A stretch of 6,505 bases of DNA from CALMSM01 sp964534095 (GTDB taxonomy: Bacteria; Patescibacteriota; Saccharimonadia; Saccharimonadales; CALMSM01), in assembly GCA_964534095.1 (NCBI GenBank), contig CAZHPF010000055.1:1-6505 (forward strand), given 5' to 3'. Each line of letters starts with the position of its first letter. Position 1 is the first letter of the stretch. The notes beneath the pieces are model-generated. The model was not told the origin of the DNA. It worked only from the letters and a program-made list of their open reading frames with translations, and made no database searches. Positions 1 through 5,755 of this stretch are shown here, piece after piece. Position numbers and translations under genes: made by a program.

Positions 1-1
1 A

Positions 2-1396
2 GGTGTGGCGCGCGCGCCTGGCGCGCCAGTTCGCCTTGAGCCAACTCAAGCAACATTGGTATTTAACATTATCATAGATGTAGTCTGTACTGCAGCGGCA
101 ATCGCAGGTTGGTTGTTTTTTAGAAGGTTTTACCAGTTCGACAGCAGCGACAAAGCTATCCGGCATATGGCCGAAGAGCTAGAAAAAGAGCAGTTCAAAG
201 CCAGCCTTATCCTCGAATCAATTACAGATGGAGTAATTATTATCAACCCCCAGGGTGCCATCCAGATTATTAACAAAAGTGCCGCCGATATGTTGGGCTG
301 GAGCAAAGAAGAGGCCGATAATATTGACTTTCACTCTCTTATGACACCTCTAGCGGAAGGGAACACTGCTCAAGAGGTACAAGCCACCCGAAGCCCTATC
401 GAAACGACACTCCAAACCGGTAAACCTTCGCAAAATACCAGCCTGTTCAAAACACGAGCCCGCGAAAGCGCTTACTTTGATGTGCTTGCATCACCTATCA
501 TACAAGCCGCAACAGACACTCCTAATAGTGATGCCCAGAGCCCTCGCTTGAGTGGTGTTATCGTCGTCTTCCGTGACGTGAGTGCTGCAAGAGCCGAAGA
601 AAAGGCTCGAGCAGACTTTGTGAGCACCGCCAGCCACGAAATGCGTACTCCTGTTGCGGCTATTGAAGGCTACTTAGCATTAGCCCTCAACGATAAGCTA
701 TCGAAAATCGATGATAAAGCCAGAAGCTACCTACAAAAAGCCCATCAAAACACACAACACCTCGGCGAGCTATTCCAAGACCTTCTTACTACTACCAAGG
801 CTGAGGACGGACGCTTGGTCAATCATCCTGAGGTAGTAGAAATGAGTGAGTATCTTGAACAGCTAACGAATGATTTACGGTTTGTAGCACAAAAGAAGAA
901 TCTTGAGGTTAGCTTCCTGGTGGGAGATGACAAAACCAGCAAAGTTATCAAGCCGTTGTACTACACGTTGGTTGACCCGCTCCGTATCCACGAAGTTATT
1001 AGCAACCTGTTCGATAATGCCGTAAAATACACCGAAAAGGGCAGCATCACTATCGGATTAACCGGCGACGAACATGTTGTACAGTGTTTCGTACGCGATA
1101 CGGGGCACGGCATTCCGCCAGAAGACGTCAAGCACCTTTTCCAAAAATTTTATCGGGTCGATAGCTCCGTGACACGTACAGCCGGTGGTACAGGACTCGG
1201 ACTATTTATTTGTCGTAAGATTGTAGAATTATATGGTGGGCGCATATGGGTAGAGAGCAGGGCTGGGCAAGGCAGTACGTTCTACATTAATTTACCTCGC
1301 CTCTCTAGCCAACAAGCAATCGCGTATCAGCATGCCCACCCCCAACTGCCGCCTGCAGTTTCCAGTGAACAACCTACTGCTACACAAGGTAGTTGA
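2..1396 (+). CDS. PAS-domain sensor histidine kinase, probably 5'-truncated
   Basis: Membrane sensor kinase that would autophosphorylate on histidine and pass the phosphate to the response regulator encoded next. Numbering from the GTG at 5: a hydrophobic helix at about 17-39 followed by RRF (positive-inside, so the helix likely exits into the cytoplasm), a short coiled linker at 48-66, a PAS domain at about 67-195 ending in VVFRDVS, HisKA with the H-box SHEMRTP (H211), then HATPase_c with the N box (N334, N338), G1 box DTGHGI (365-370), F box around 377-384 and G2 box GGTGLGL (394-400). All catalytic boxes are intact. A low-complexity tail of about 30 residues follows. The frame is open to the window edge and only one codon precedes the GTG, so the helix may be the last of several in a longer sensor; a true GTG start cannot be excluded. 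The gene ends in TGA, 62 bases before the regulator. Confidence 0.93.
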   Translation, partial: GVARAPGAPVRLEPTQATLVFNIIIDVVCTAAAIAGWLFFRRFYQFDSSDKAIRHMAEELEKEQFKASLILESITDGVIIINPQGAIQIINKSAADMLGWSKEEADNIDFHSLMTPLAEGNTAQEVQATRSPIETTLQTGKPSQNTSLFKTRARESAYFDVLASPIIQAATDTPNSDAQSPRLSGVIVVFRDVSAARAEEKARADFVSTASHEMRTPVAAIEGYLALALNDKLSKIDDKARSYLQKAHQNTQHLGELFQDLLTTTKAEDGRLVNHPEVVEMSEYLEQLTNDLRFVAQKKNLEVSFLVGDDKTSKVIKPLYYTLVDPLRIHEVISNLFDNAVKYTEKGSITIGLTGDEHVVQCFVRDTGHGIPPEDVKHLFQKFYRVDSSVTRTAGGTGLGLFICRKIVELYGGRIWVESRAGQGSTFYINLPRLSSQQAIAYQHAHPQLPPAVSSEQPTATQGS

Positions 1397-1409
1397 AATC
1401 CTATCAACA

Positions 1410-1418
1410 TGCTACAAT
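1410..1418 (+). promoter_or_regulatory. extended -10 promoter of the response regulator
   Basis: TGCTACAAT: a TG-n extension followed by TACAAT (1413-1418). The predicted start is near 1425, giving a leader of about 34 bases. No -35 box stands at 17 bases; TTGAAA at 1393-1398 overlaps the kinase stop but the spacer is only 14. This would allow the regulator to be expressed independently of the kinase. Confidence 0.5.
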
Positions 1419-1448
1419 GAGACACATAAAGCATTAGCGTAATTATTT

Positions 1449-1454
1449 AGAGGG
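1449..1454 (+). promoter_or_regulatory. ribosome binding site of the response regulator
   Basis: AGAGGG lies 4 bases before the ATG at 1459. It is a purine-rich but weak Shine-Dalgarno match (GAGG core) and supports the ATG as start. It contrasts with genes 3 and 5, which show no such site. Confidence 0.5.
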
Positions 1455-1458
1455 TTTC

Positions 1459-2460
1459 ATGACAAAAATAATGCTGGTTGAGGATGACAACAACCTTCGG
1501 GAAATTTACGAAGCTCGGCTATTGGCCGAAGGGTATGAAATCGTCAGTGCCAGCGACGGCGAACAAGCCTTGGCGCTCGCAATCAAAGAAAAACCCGACC
1601 TCATCATATCTGACGTCATGATGCCTAAAATAAGCGGCTTTGACATGCTGGATATTCTGCGTAGTACCACCGAGACAAAAAATACCAAAGTCATCATGAT
1701 GACCGCGCTGAGCCAAGTCGAAGACAAAGAACGCGCCGACAGGCTAGGAGCCGACAAATACCTGGTTAAGTCTCAGGTCACGCTAGAAGATGTCGCTAAA
1801 GTTGCGCGGGAAGTTATTGAAGGGATCGGTAAGCCTGCAGAACCAGCTGCTACAATATCTCCAGCGCCGTCATCATCACCGGATGATACTTCTGCTATAA
1901 ACACTGCATCGACCTCTGTACCACAAGACAATACTGTTGACCCTACCACCCCAGTAACACCAGCCCCAACTGACGATATAGCTACGCCCGCCGCTCCACA
2001 GCCACCAGCGCCTGATCCGGCTACTGCCACACCGACCGCGATACCAGTAGCTGACATCGCGGTTACACAGCCATCACCTCAACCACTGCAGCCCGCAGCT
2101 ACCTCGCAAGCCACCACTAGTGCAGATGACCAAATTGCATCTTTTATCGCCCAGACACCTGGGAGCGATTCATCCGCTACAGCCACCACAATTACTCCTA
2201 CAACCTCACCTCCTGCCCCAGATCCAGTCTCCTCTATGCCTACTGTCAAGCAAGAAGCCAGCGGCGGGCAGAGAGTACTTGAGCCACTACACGATATTTC
2301 TACATCAACACCTGACCTAAATGTACTCCTTGCCGAAGAAGAAGCACGGGAAGCAATGGCAGGTACGGCTGTTGGCATTACGCCATTCGTTCCAGCCCCC
2401 ACCAACCCCATTAACGATATTACACCGCCCCCCGCCACTCCGTCTGCTTCCCAGCAATAA
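1459..2460 (+). CDS. CheY-type response regulator with long Pro/Ala/Thr-rich tail
   Basis: Likely phosphorylation partner of the upstream kinase. The receiver domain covers about 1-122 and has the full active site: acidic pair D9/D10, phosphoacceptor D52 (ISDVMMP), switch threonine T82 (MMTA) and K104 (YLVKS). No winged-helix, GerE, LytTR or enzymatic output domain follows. Instead residues 125-270 are low complexity, dominated by P, A, T and S, and contain PPAPDP twice (182-187 and 251-256). A less biased island at about 270-302 (VLEPLHDI, then LLAEEEAREAMAG) looks like a short structured or binding element before a final proline-rich stretch. The output is therefore unclear: protein-protein interaction is more likely than direct DNA binding. 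The ATG at 1459 fits the beta-1 start of a receiver domain. The stop lies 27 bases before the next gene, with no terminator seen. Confidence 0.93.
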   Translation: MTKIMLVEDDNNLREIYEARLLAEGYEIVSASDGEQALALAIKEKPDLIISDVMMPKISGFDMLDILRSTTETKNTKVIMMTALSQVEDKERADRLGADKYLVKSQVTLEDVAKVAREVIEGIGKPAEPAATISPAPSSSPDDTSAINTASTSVPQDNTVDPTTPVTPAPTDDIATPAAPQPPAPDPATATPTAIPVADIAVTQPSPQPLQPAATSQATTSADDQIASFIAQTPGSDSSATATTITPTTSPPAPDPVSSMPTVKQEASGGQRVLEPLHDISTSTPDLNVLLAEEEAREAMAGTAVGITPFVPAPTNPINDITPPPATPSASQQ

Positions 2461-2472
2461 CTTGCTGCATGC

Positions 2473-2481
2473 TGGTACACT
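2473..2481 (+). promoter_or_regulatory. extended -10 promoter giving a leaderless start
   Basis: TGGTACACT: TG-n plus TACACT (2476-2481), with six bases to the ATG at 2488. A start 7 bases downstream of the -10 would fall on the A of the ATG. No convincing -35 box and no Shine-Dalgarno sequence are present in the 27-base gap. Confidence 0.5.
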
Positions 2482-2487
2482 ATCAGT

Positions 2488-3165
2488 ATGCGACTTAATA
2501 AGTTTTTAGCCTCTGCGACAGGCATGAGTCGTCGGGCAGCCGACCAAGCGATTACAGATGGTCACGTCTTAGTAAACGGAGAGCAAGCAACACTAGGGCA
2601 GGTACTTACCCAGACAGATACGGTAGCCTACAACGGCACAACGTTTGCCGTACAAGACCACTTCGGCGCCCATCTCACAGTCATGCTCAATAAACCTGTC
2701 CGCTATGTATGTTCGCGTAACGGCCAGGGCAGCAAAACTATTTATGAACTTCTCCCCGCCCTATACCATCATCTCAAGCCTGTCGGGCGGCTCGACAAAG
2801 ACAGTTCAGGGCTTCTATTGCTCACCAATGACGGTAAGCTCGCTCATCACCTTACCCATCCACGGTTTGAAAAACAAAAAGTTTACGAGGTTACTCTTGA
2901 CCAGGCACTTCGACCCGAAGACCTGCAGCAGCTTACTGCTGGGATTATCATCGAAAACTACACTAGTACGCTTGAACTAAAAGCACTGAGCTCTGCCCAC
3001 AAAGAGTGGCAGGTCACCCTTCGCCAGGGACGTAATCGTCAGATACGCCGTAGCTTTGGTGCGCTTGGTTACGATGTTATCAAGCTCCACCGTATCACGT
3101 TTGGCTCTTATGTACTCGATACGCTACCGTTAGGCGCCCATACAGAGGTCAACGTCCATGACTAG
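2488..3165 (+). CDS. S4-domain rRNA pseudouridine synthase (RsuA/RluB/RluE/RluF family)
   Basis: Converts a specific uridine in rRNA to pseudouridine during ribosome maturation in the cytoplasm. An N-terminal S4 RNA-binding domain (about 1-48, beginning MRLNKFLASA) is followed by the synthase fold with the catalytic motif GRLDKDSSGL (100-109), whose D103 is the expected nucleophile, then KVYEV (131-135) and GRNRQIRRSFG (181-191), a family signature. The length of 225 residues is normal for the short S4-containing members. The exact target (16S U516, or 23S sites such as U2605 or U2604) cannot be read from sequence: RLDKDS resembles RluF, while the GRNRQIRR region sits between RluB and RluF. 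The start at 2488 begins the S4 domain exactly and lies where transcription is predicted to begin. The last 8 bases overlap folP. Confidence 0.92.
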   Translation: MRLNKFLASATGMSRRAADQAITDGHVLVNGEQATLGQVLTQTDTVAYNGTTFAVQDHFGAHLTVMLNKPVRYVCSRNGQGSKTIYELLPALYHHLKPVGRLDKDSSGLLLLTNDGKLAHHLTHPRFEKQKVYEVTLDQALRPEDLQQLTAGIIIENYTSTLELKALSSAHKEWQVTLRQGRNRQIRRSFGALGYDVIKLHRITFGSYVLDTLPLGAHTEVNVHD

Positions 3166-4015
3166 AGCTGTACTATTCGTGGGGGTACTCAATATTACCC
3201 CTGATTCATTTTCTGATGGCGGGTTATACACGTCGATGGAGGCTGCCGTGGAGCACGCCCAGGCATTACTTGAGACAGGAGCAACGTTTGTAGACGTGGG
3301 AGCCGAATCAACCAACCCCTGGGCTAAACCGCTATCGGCATCACAAGAAATCGTTCGCCTCCGTTCTATCTTACCTAAGCTTGCCAAAAAGTACGGCTCA
3401 GACAAACTATCCTTAGACACCTACCATCCCGAAACCATTGCGTGGGCGATAGAGCACGGCATACGACCGATTGTTAACGATGTCTCAGGACTCCATAGCT
3501 CTGTCATGCAACACCTCGTCATCACGCATAATCTACGGGTTATCATTAGTCATTTGCCGTCTACCGCCACAGGGTCTCCCGTAAGCGCCCACAGTGGCTC
3601 GTTAGTGGATGATATAGATCAGGTGAGAGACGAACTGTTGCGCATGGCACAGTCATTGGAAAGTAATGGCCTTCATCACAACAATATTATCCTTGACCCG
3701 GGCATCGGTTTCGGCAAAACTATGCGGCTTAACTGGCAGCTGCTCGAGTTTCCCTCATGTGTGCCTGATTACGCTGTTATGGTCGGCTATTCCCGTAAAC
3801 GTTTCCTGCATACCGACCCCAAACAAGGCAAGGAGGTACCTGCTATCATGACACTAAAAGCCAACTCATCACGTTCAGAAAAAGATCGGGAAGTGTATAG
3901 CACATGGCTAAGGGCACGTCACGCTGAAGCGTTGGATCGCCTTACCAGGGCTGCGCAACATAACCACCACAGTGTTTATAGCCGAGTACATGAAGTCCCC
4001 GCCAGCCGCCAATAA
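3158..4015 (+). CDS. folP: divergent dihydropteroate synthase (DHPS)
   Basis: DHPS joins 6-hydroxymethyl-dihydropterin pyrophosphate to p-aminobenzoate in folate synthesis. Recognised by ordered TIM-barrel motifs: GVLNITPDSFSDGG (9-22), DVGAEST (46-52), SLDTY (85-89), VNDVSG (106-111), LDPGIGFGK (179-187), GYSRKRF (210-216, with K214 matching the pterin-binding lysine) and RVHEV (276-280), the counterpart of RVHDV. Departures: STNPWA replaces the usual STRPGA; SH (131-132) replaces the MH of the middle strand; about 60 residues separate SRK from RVHEV where about 35 are usual in E. coli; the protein ends only 5 residues after RVHEV, without the final helix. The family call is firm, but canonical activity is less certain. 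The ATG overlaps the stop of the preceding gene (ATGACTAG, 3158-3165), which suggests translational coupling; no own promoter or Shine-Dalgarno site is seen. Confidence 0.88.
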   Translation: MTRAVLFVGVLNITPDSFSDGGLYTSMEAAVEHAQALLETGATFVDVGAESTNPWAKPLSASQEIVRLRSILPKLAKKYGSDKLSLDTYHPETIAWAIEHGIRPIVNDVSGLHSSVMQHLVITHNLRVIISHLPSTATGSPVSAHSGSLVDDIDQVRDELLRMAQSLESNGLHHNNIILDPGIGFGKTMRLNWQLLEFPSCVPDYAVMVGYSRKRFLHTDPKQGKEVPAIMTLKANSSRSEKDREVYSTWLRARHAEALDRLTRAAQHNHHSVYSRVHEVPASRQ

Positions 4016-4042
4016 AAATATCTTCATAACTATAATTTCACC

Positions 4043-4071
4043 TTGTCAATACACTCCACCTCTGGTAAGAT
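4043..4071 (+). promoter_or_regulatory. promoter of der, leaderless
   Basis: A -35 box TTGTCA (4043-4048), a 17-base spacer and a -10 TAAGAT (4066-4071) preceded by TGG, making an extended -10. Seven bases separate the -10 from the ATG at 4079, so transcription should begin at the start codon or one base before it. No Shine-Dalgarno site is present. The TTG of the -35 box is in frame with der and could be mistaken for a start codon. Confidence 0.65.
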
Positions 4072-4078
4072 AAAGCTA

Positions 4079-5539
4079 ATGAAAAAACTACCAATTGTCG
4101 CAATTGTCGGCCGGGCTAACGTGGGAAAGTCCAGTCTGTTTAACGCCATTTTGGGTCGACGTGAAGCCATTGTAGCCCAAGAAGCCGGCACAACACGGGA
4201 CAGCATCAGTGCCAAAGCATCGCATCATGGCCAGGACTTTTGGCTGGTGGACACCGCCGGTATGAAAGACGCCGAGGATGAGTTTGAGTTCACTATTCAA
4301 GAGCAGATTACCCAGGCGGCCGACAGCGCCGATGTTATATGGGTCGTGATCGAAGCACCTGCAGTTATTAGCGAAGAAGACCGGCGCGTTGCGAAGCTTG
4401 CGCTTAAAACCCGCAAACCAGTTTTTTTAATAGTCAACAAAGCTGATAAAGCCCGCCGTGCCGTCGTCAGCGATTTTCAAGGGTTGGGCATCAAGCCTAT
4501 TCTCCTTACCAGCACTACCCAACACAGCGGGATCGATGAGCTGCTCGATACAGTAGTAGCACACATTCCTAAAGCCACCTCAGCTGAAGATTCTGACCGT
4601 ATTCACCTGGCAATTCTGGGACGGCCTAACGCGGGTAAGTCAGCCCTGTTTAACTCATTAGCAAAAAAACAGCAGGCCATTGTAGCCGACCGTGCTGGCA
4701 CTACCCGGGACGTTAATCGAACTGTCATACGATACAACCAGCGAGAAATCGAAATCATGGACACCGCCGGTATTCGCCGCTCAGGCAAAATCGGGCAGGG
4801 TATAGAACGCTTTAGCGTTATTCGGGCGCTAGCGGCCATCGAACAAGCCGATGTTTGTTTGATGCTCATGGACGCCAATGAGTTGAATGTCGCATTGGAT
4901 CAAAAAATTGCAGGCATGGTCAAAGAAGCCGGCCGCGGGCTCGTCCTTGTAGTCAGTAAATGGGACAGTCTCAAAGTACCCGAACCAAAACCGGAAGTAG
5001 CCGAGCCGGAAGTACCTGCAAAACTTACCAAAGAAGAGAAAAAGCGTAAAGCTCGCTCTATCCGCACCGGCCAACCTAACTTCGAAGGCAAAGACGCCTA
5101 CACCCGCGAAGCCATTGCCGCGCAGATTGCCCACACCTATGATTTCGTGCCCTGGGCACCGCTTATACTGACAAGTTCCGTTACCGGCCAGAATGTTACT
5201 AAAATCTTCGACCTTGCGCTTGATATCGTGGCAAAACGACAGCAAACCTACGCTACGACCGAGCTCAACCGGTGGCTACGCAAAGTCGTTGACCTTCATC
5301 CACCGGCAGGCCTCAAGAACCGAACCCCTAAACTTAACTACATGGTTCACGAAGAGGGCAATCCTATCCCCAGTTTCAAAGTATTCGGCGCCCATACTAA
5401 GTTTCTCCACTGGAGCTATAAGCGCTATATGGAACGCAAGTTCCGCGAAGTTTACCACCTAGAAGGTACGCCCCTGAAATTTTGGTTTATCGAAAAGCAC
5501 GAGACCCATAAACACGGTACCAAACCAGCAAAAGACTGA
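4079..5539 (+). CDS. der: ribosome assembly GTPase Der (EngA)
   Basis: Essential double GTPase acting in 50S subunit assembly. Numbering from the ATG at 4079 (486 residues): G domain 1 has P-loop GRANVGKSS (11-19), AGTTRD (36-41), DTAG (58-61) and NKAD (120-123). G domain 2 has GRPNAGKSA (181-189), AGTTRD (206-211), DTAG (228-231) and SKWD (293-296). A KH-like C-terminal domain covers about 385-475. Two oddities: the second G4 motif has Ser instead of the usual Asn of NKxD, and a charged proline-then-lysine-rich segment (about 300-340, with PEPKPEV and EEKKRKAR) is inserted between G4 and G5. The linker between G domains is short. The ATG is chosen because it places the P-loop ten residues from the N-terminus as usual; the in-frame TTG at 4043 lies in the -35 box. 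The gene ends in TGA and no terminator follows directly. Confidence 0.95.
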   Translation: MKKLPIVAIVGRANVGKSSLFNAILGRREAIVAQEAGTTRDSISAKASHHGQDFWLVDTAGMKDAEDEFEFTIQEQITQAADSADVIWVVIEAPAVISEEDRRVAKLALKTRKPVFLIVNKADKARRAVVSDFQGLGIKPILLTSTTQHSGIDELLDTVVAHIPKATSAEDSDRIHLAILGRPNAGKSALFNSLAKKQQAIVADRAGTTRDVNRTVIRYNQREIEIMDTAGIRRSGKIGQGIERFSVIRALAAIEQADVCLMLMDANELNVALDQKIAGMVKEAGRGLVLVVSKWDSLKVPEPKPEVAEPEVPAKLTKEEKKRKARSIRTGQPNFEGKDAYTREAIAAQIAHTYDFVPWAPLILTSSVTGQNVTKIFDLALDIVAKRQQTYATTELNRWLRKVVDLHPPAGLKNRTPKLNYMVHEEGNPIPSFKVFGAHTKFLHWSYKRYMERKFREVYHLEGTPLKFWFIEKHETHKHGTKPAKD

Positions 5540-5575
5540 GCATCAACAACAGTAGCTTCAATAAAGGTAGAAAAA

Positions 5576-5604
5576 TATACAGTAGGCTATAATTGTGGTA
5601 TAAT
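5576..5604 (+). promoter_or_regulatory. strong promoter of the structured RNA
   Basis: Perfect -10 TATAAT (5599-5604) with TGG before it (extended -10), a 17-base spacer and a partial -35 TATACA (5576-5581, 4 of 6 matches to TTGACA), behind an A/T-rich stretch (5571-5579). A second TATAAT lies 11 bases upstream (5588-5593) without a good -35. The predicted start at 5611 is exactly the first base of the long helix that follows. Confidence 0.75.
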
Positions 5605-5610
5605 ACTGTT

Positions 5611-5726
5611 GTCTAAGTTGGTAGCGGTTTTTTATTTACGTTCGTGAATGGGCACCTATTCTCGAAAACCAGTGAATGTAAATTCGCTGCCGGCTTAGAC
5701 ACCTAGAGATAGGTGTCCTTTTATTT
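5611..5726 (+). ncRNA. structured RNA of unknown class: small RNA or cis-regulatory leader
   Basis: The intergenic region folds into one long hairpin. Stem 1 pairs 5611-5626 with 5685-5700 in 16 unbroken pairs, including three G-U. After an asymmetric internal loop (GTTTTTT against a single T), stem 2 pairs 5634-5639 with 5678-5683 (ATTTAC/GTAAAT) and can extend to 10 pairs with 5640-5643 and 5674-5677. An apical hairpin pairs 5646-5651 with 5656-5661 around loop GCAC, and can be extended by TTCG/CGAA (5641-5644 with 5663-5666) across one U-U mismatch, which competes with the extended stem 2. A terminator follows. It lacks the GGAAG-type loop of SRP RNA, and I recognise no 6S, RNase P, tmRNA or named riboswitch signature. 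It could be a free small RNA, or the 145-base leader of the gene at 5756, for which no other promoter is visible. Confidence 0.7.
5698..5726 (+). terminator. intrinsic terminator ending the structured RNA
   Basis: GACACCTA (5698-5705) and TAGGTGTC (5710-5717) form a perfect 8-bp stem closed by the GNRA-type tetraloop GAGA, followed by CTTTTATTT (5718-5726). The first three stem bases (5698-5700) are also the last three of the long upstream helix, so the two structures compete at that point. The T-run is interrupted, so readthrough into the next gene is plausible. Confidence 0.75.
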
Positions 5727-5744
5727 AGGAACGAGGCGGGAGAA

Positions 5745-5751
5745 AGAGGAG
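5745..5751 (+). promoter_or_regulatory. Shine-Dalgarno site fixing the start at 5756
   Basis: AGAGGAG ends 4 bases before the ATG at 5756. The frame closes upstream at TAG 5726-5728 with no other ATG, GTG or TTG in between, so this site and ATG define the gene start. It is the strongest ribosome binding site in the window. Confidence 0.7.
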
Positions 5752-5755
5752 TTGG

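Noticed and set aside
2079..2525. 148-codon antisense frame, and a similar one at 1773-2057
   Set aside because: They mirror the biased codons of the Pro/Ala/Thr-rich tail, encode Gly/Val/Ser-rich low-complexity sequence, and have no ribosome binding site.
4031..4036. TATAAT as an alternative der promoter
   Set aside because: No -35 at usual spacing and no TG extension, and the promoter at 4043-4071 explains the start better; a minor role remains possible.
4043..4078. TTG start for der adding 12 residues
   Set aside because: The TTG is part of a -35 box with correct spacing to the -10, no Shine-Dalgarno site precedes it, and the family N-terminus matches the ATG at 4079.
4829..5245. 138-codon antisense frame inside der
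   Set aside because: der is unambiguous here and the reverse product has no recognisable features.
5588..5593. First TATAAT as the main promoter of the structured RNA
   Set aside because: It lacks a TG extension and a -35, and its start would fall inside the second -10 box instead of at the helix base.
5611..5726. Assignment as SRP RNA, 6S RNA, tmRNA or RNase P RNA
   Set aside because: The GGAAG-type apical loop of SRP RNA is missing, it is too short and lacks the large central bubble of 6S, and it has none of the conserved cores of tmRNA or RNase P.
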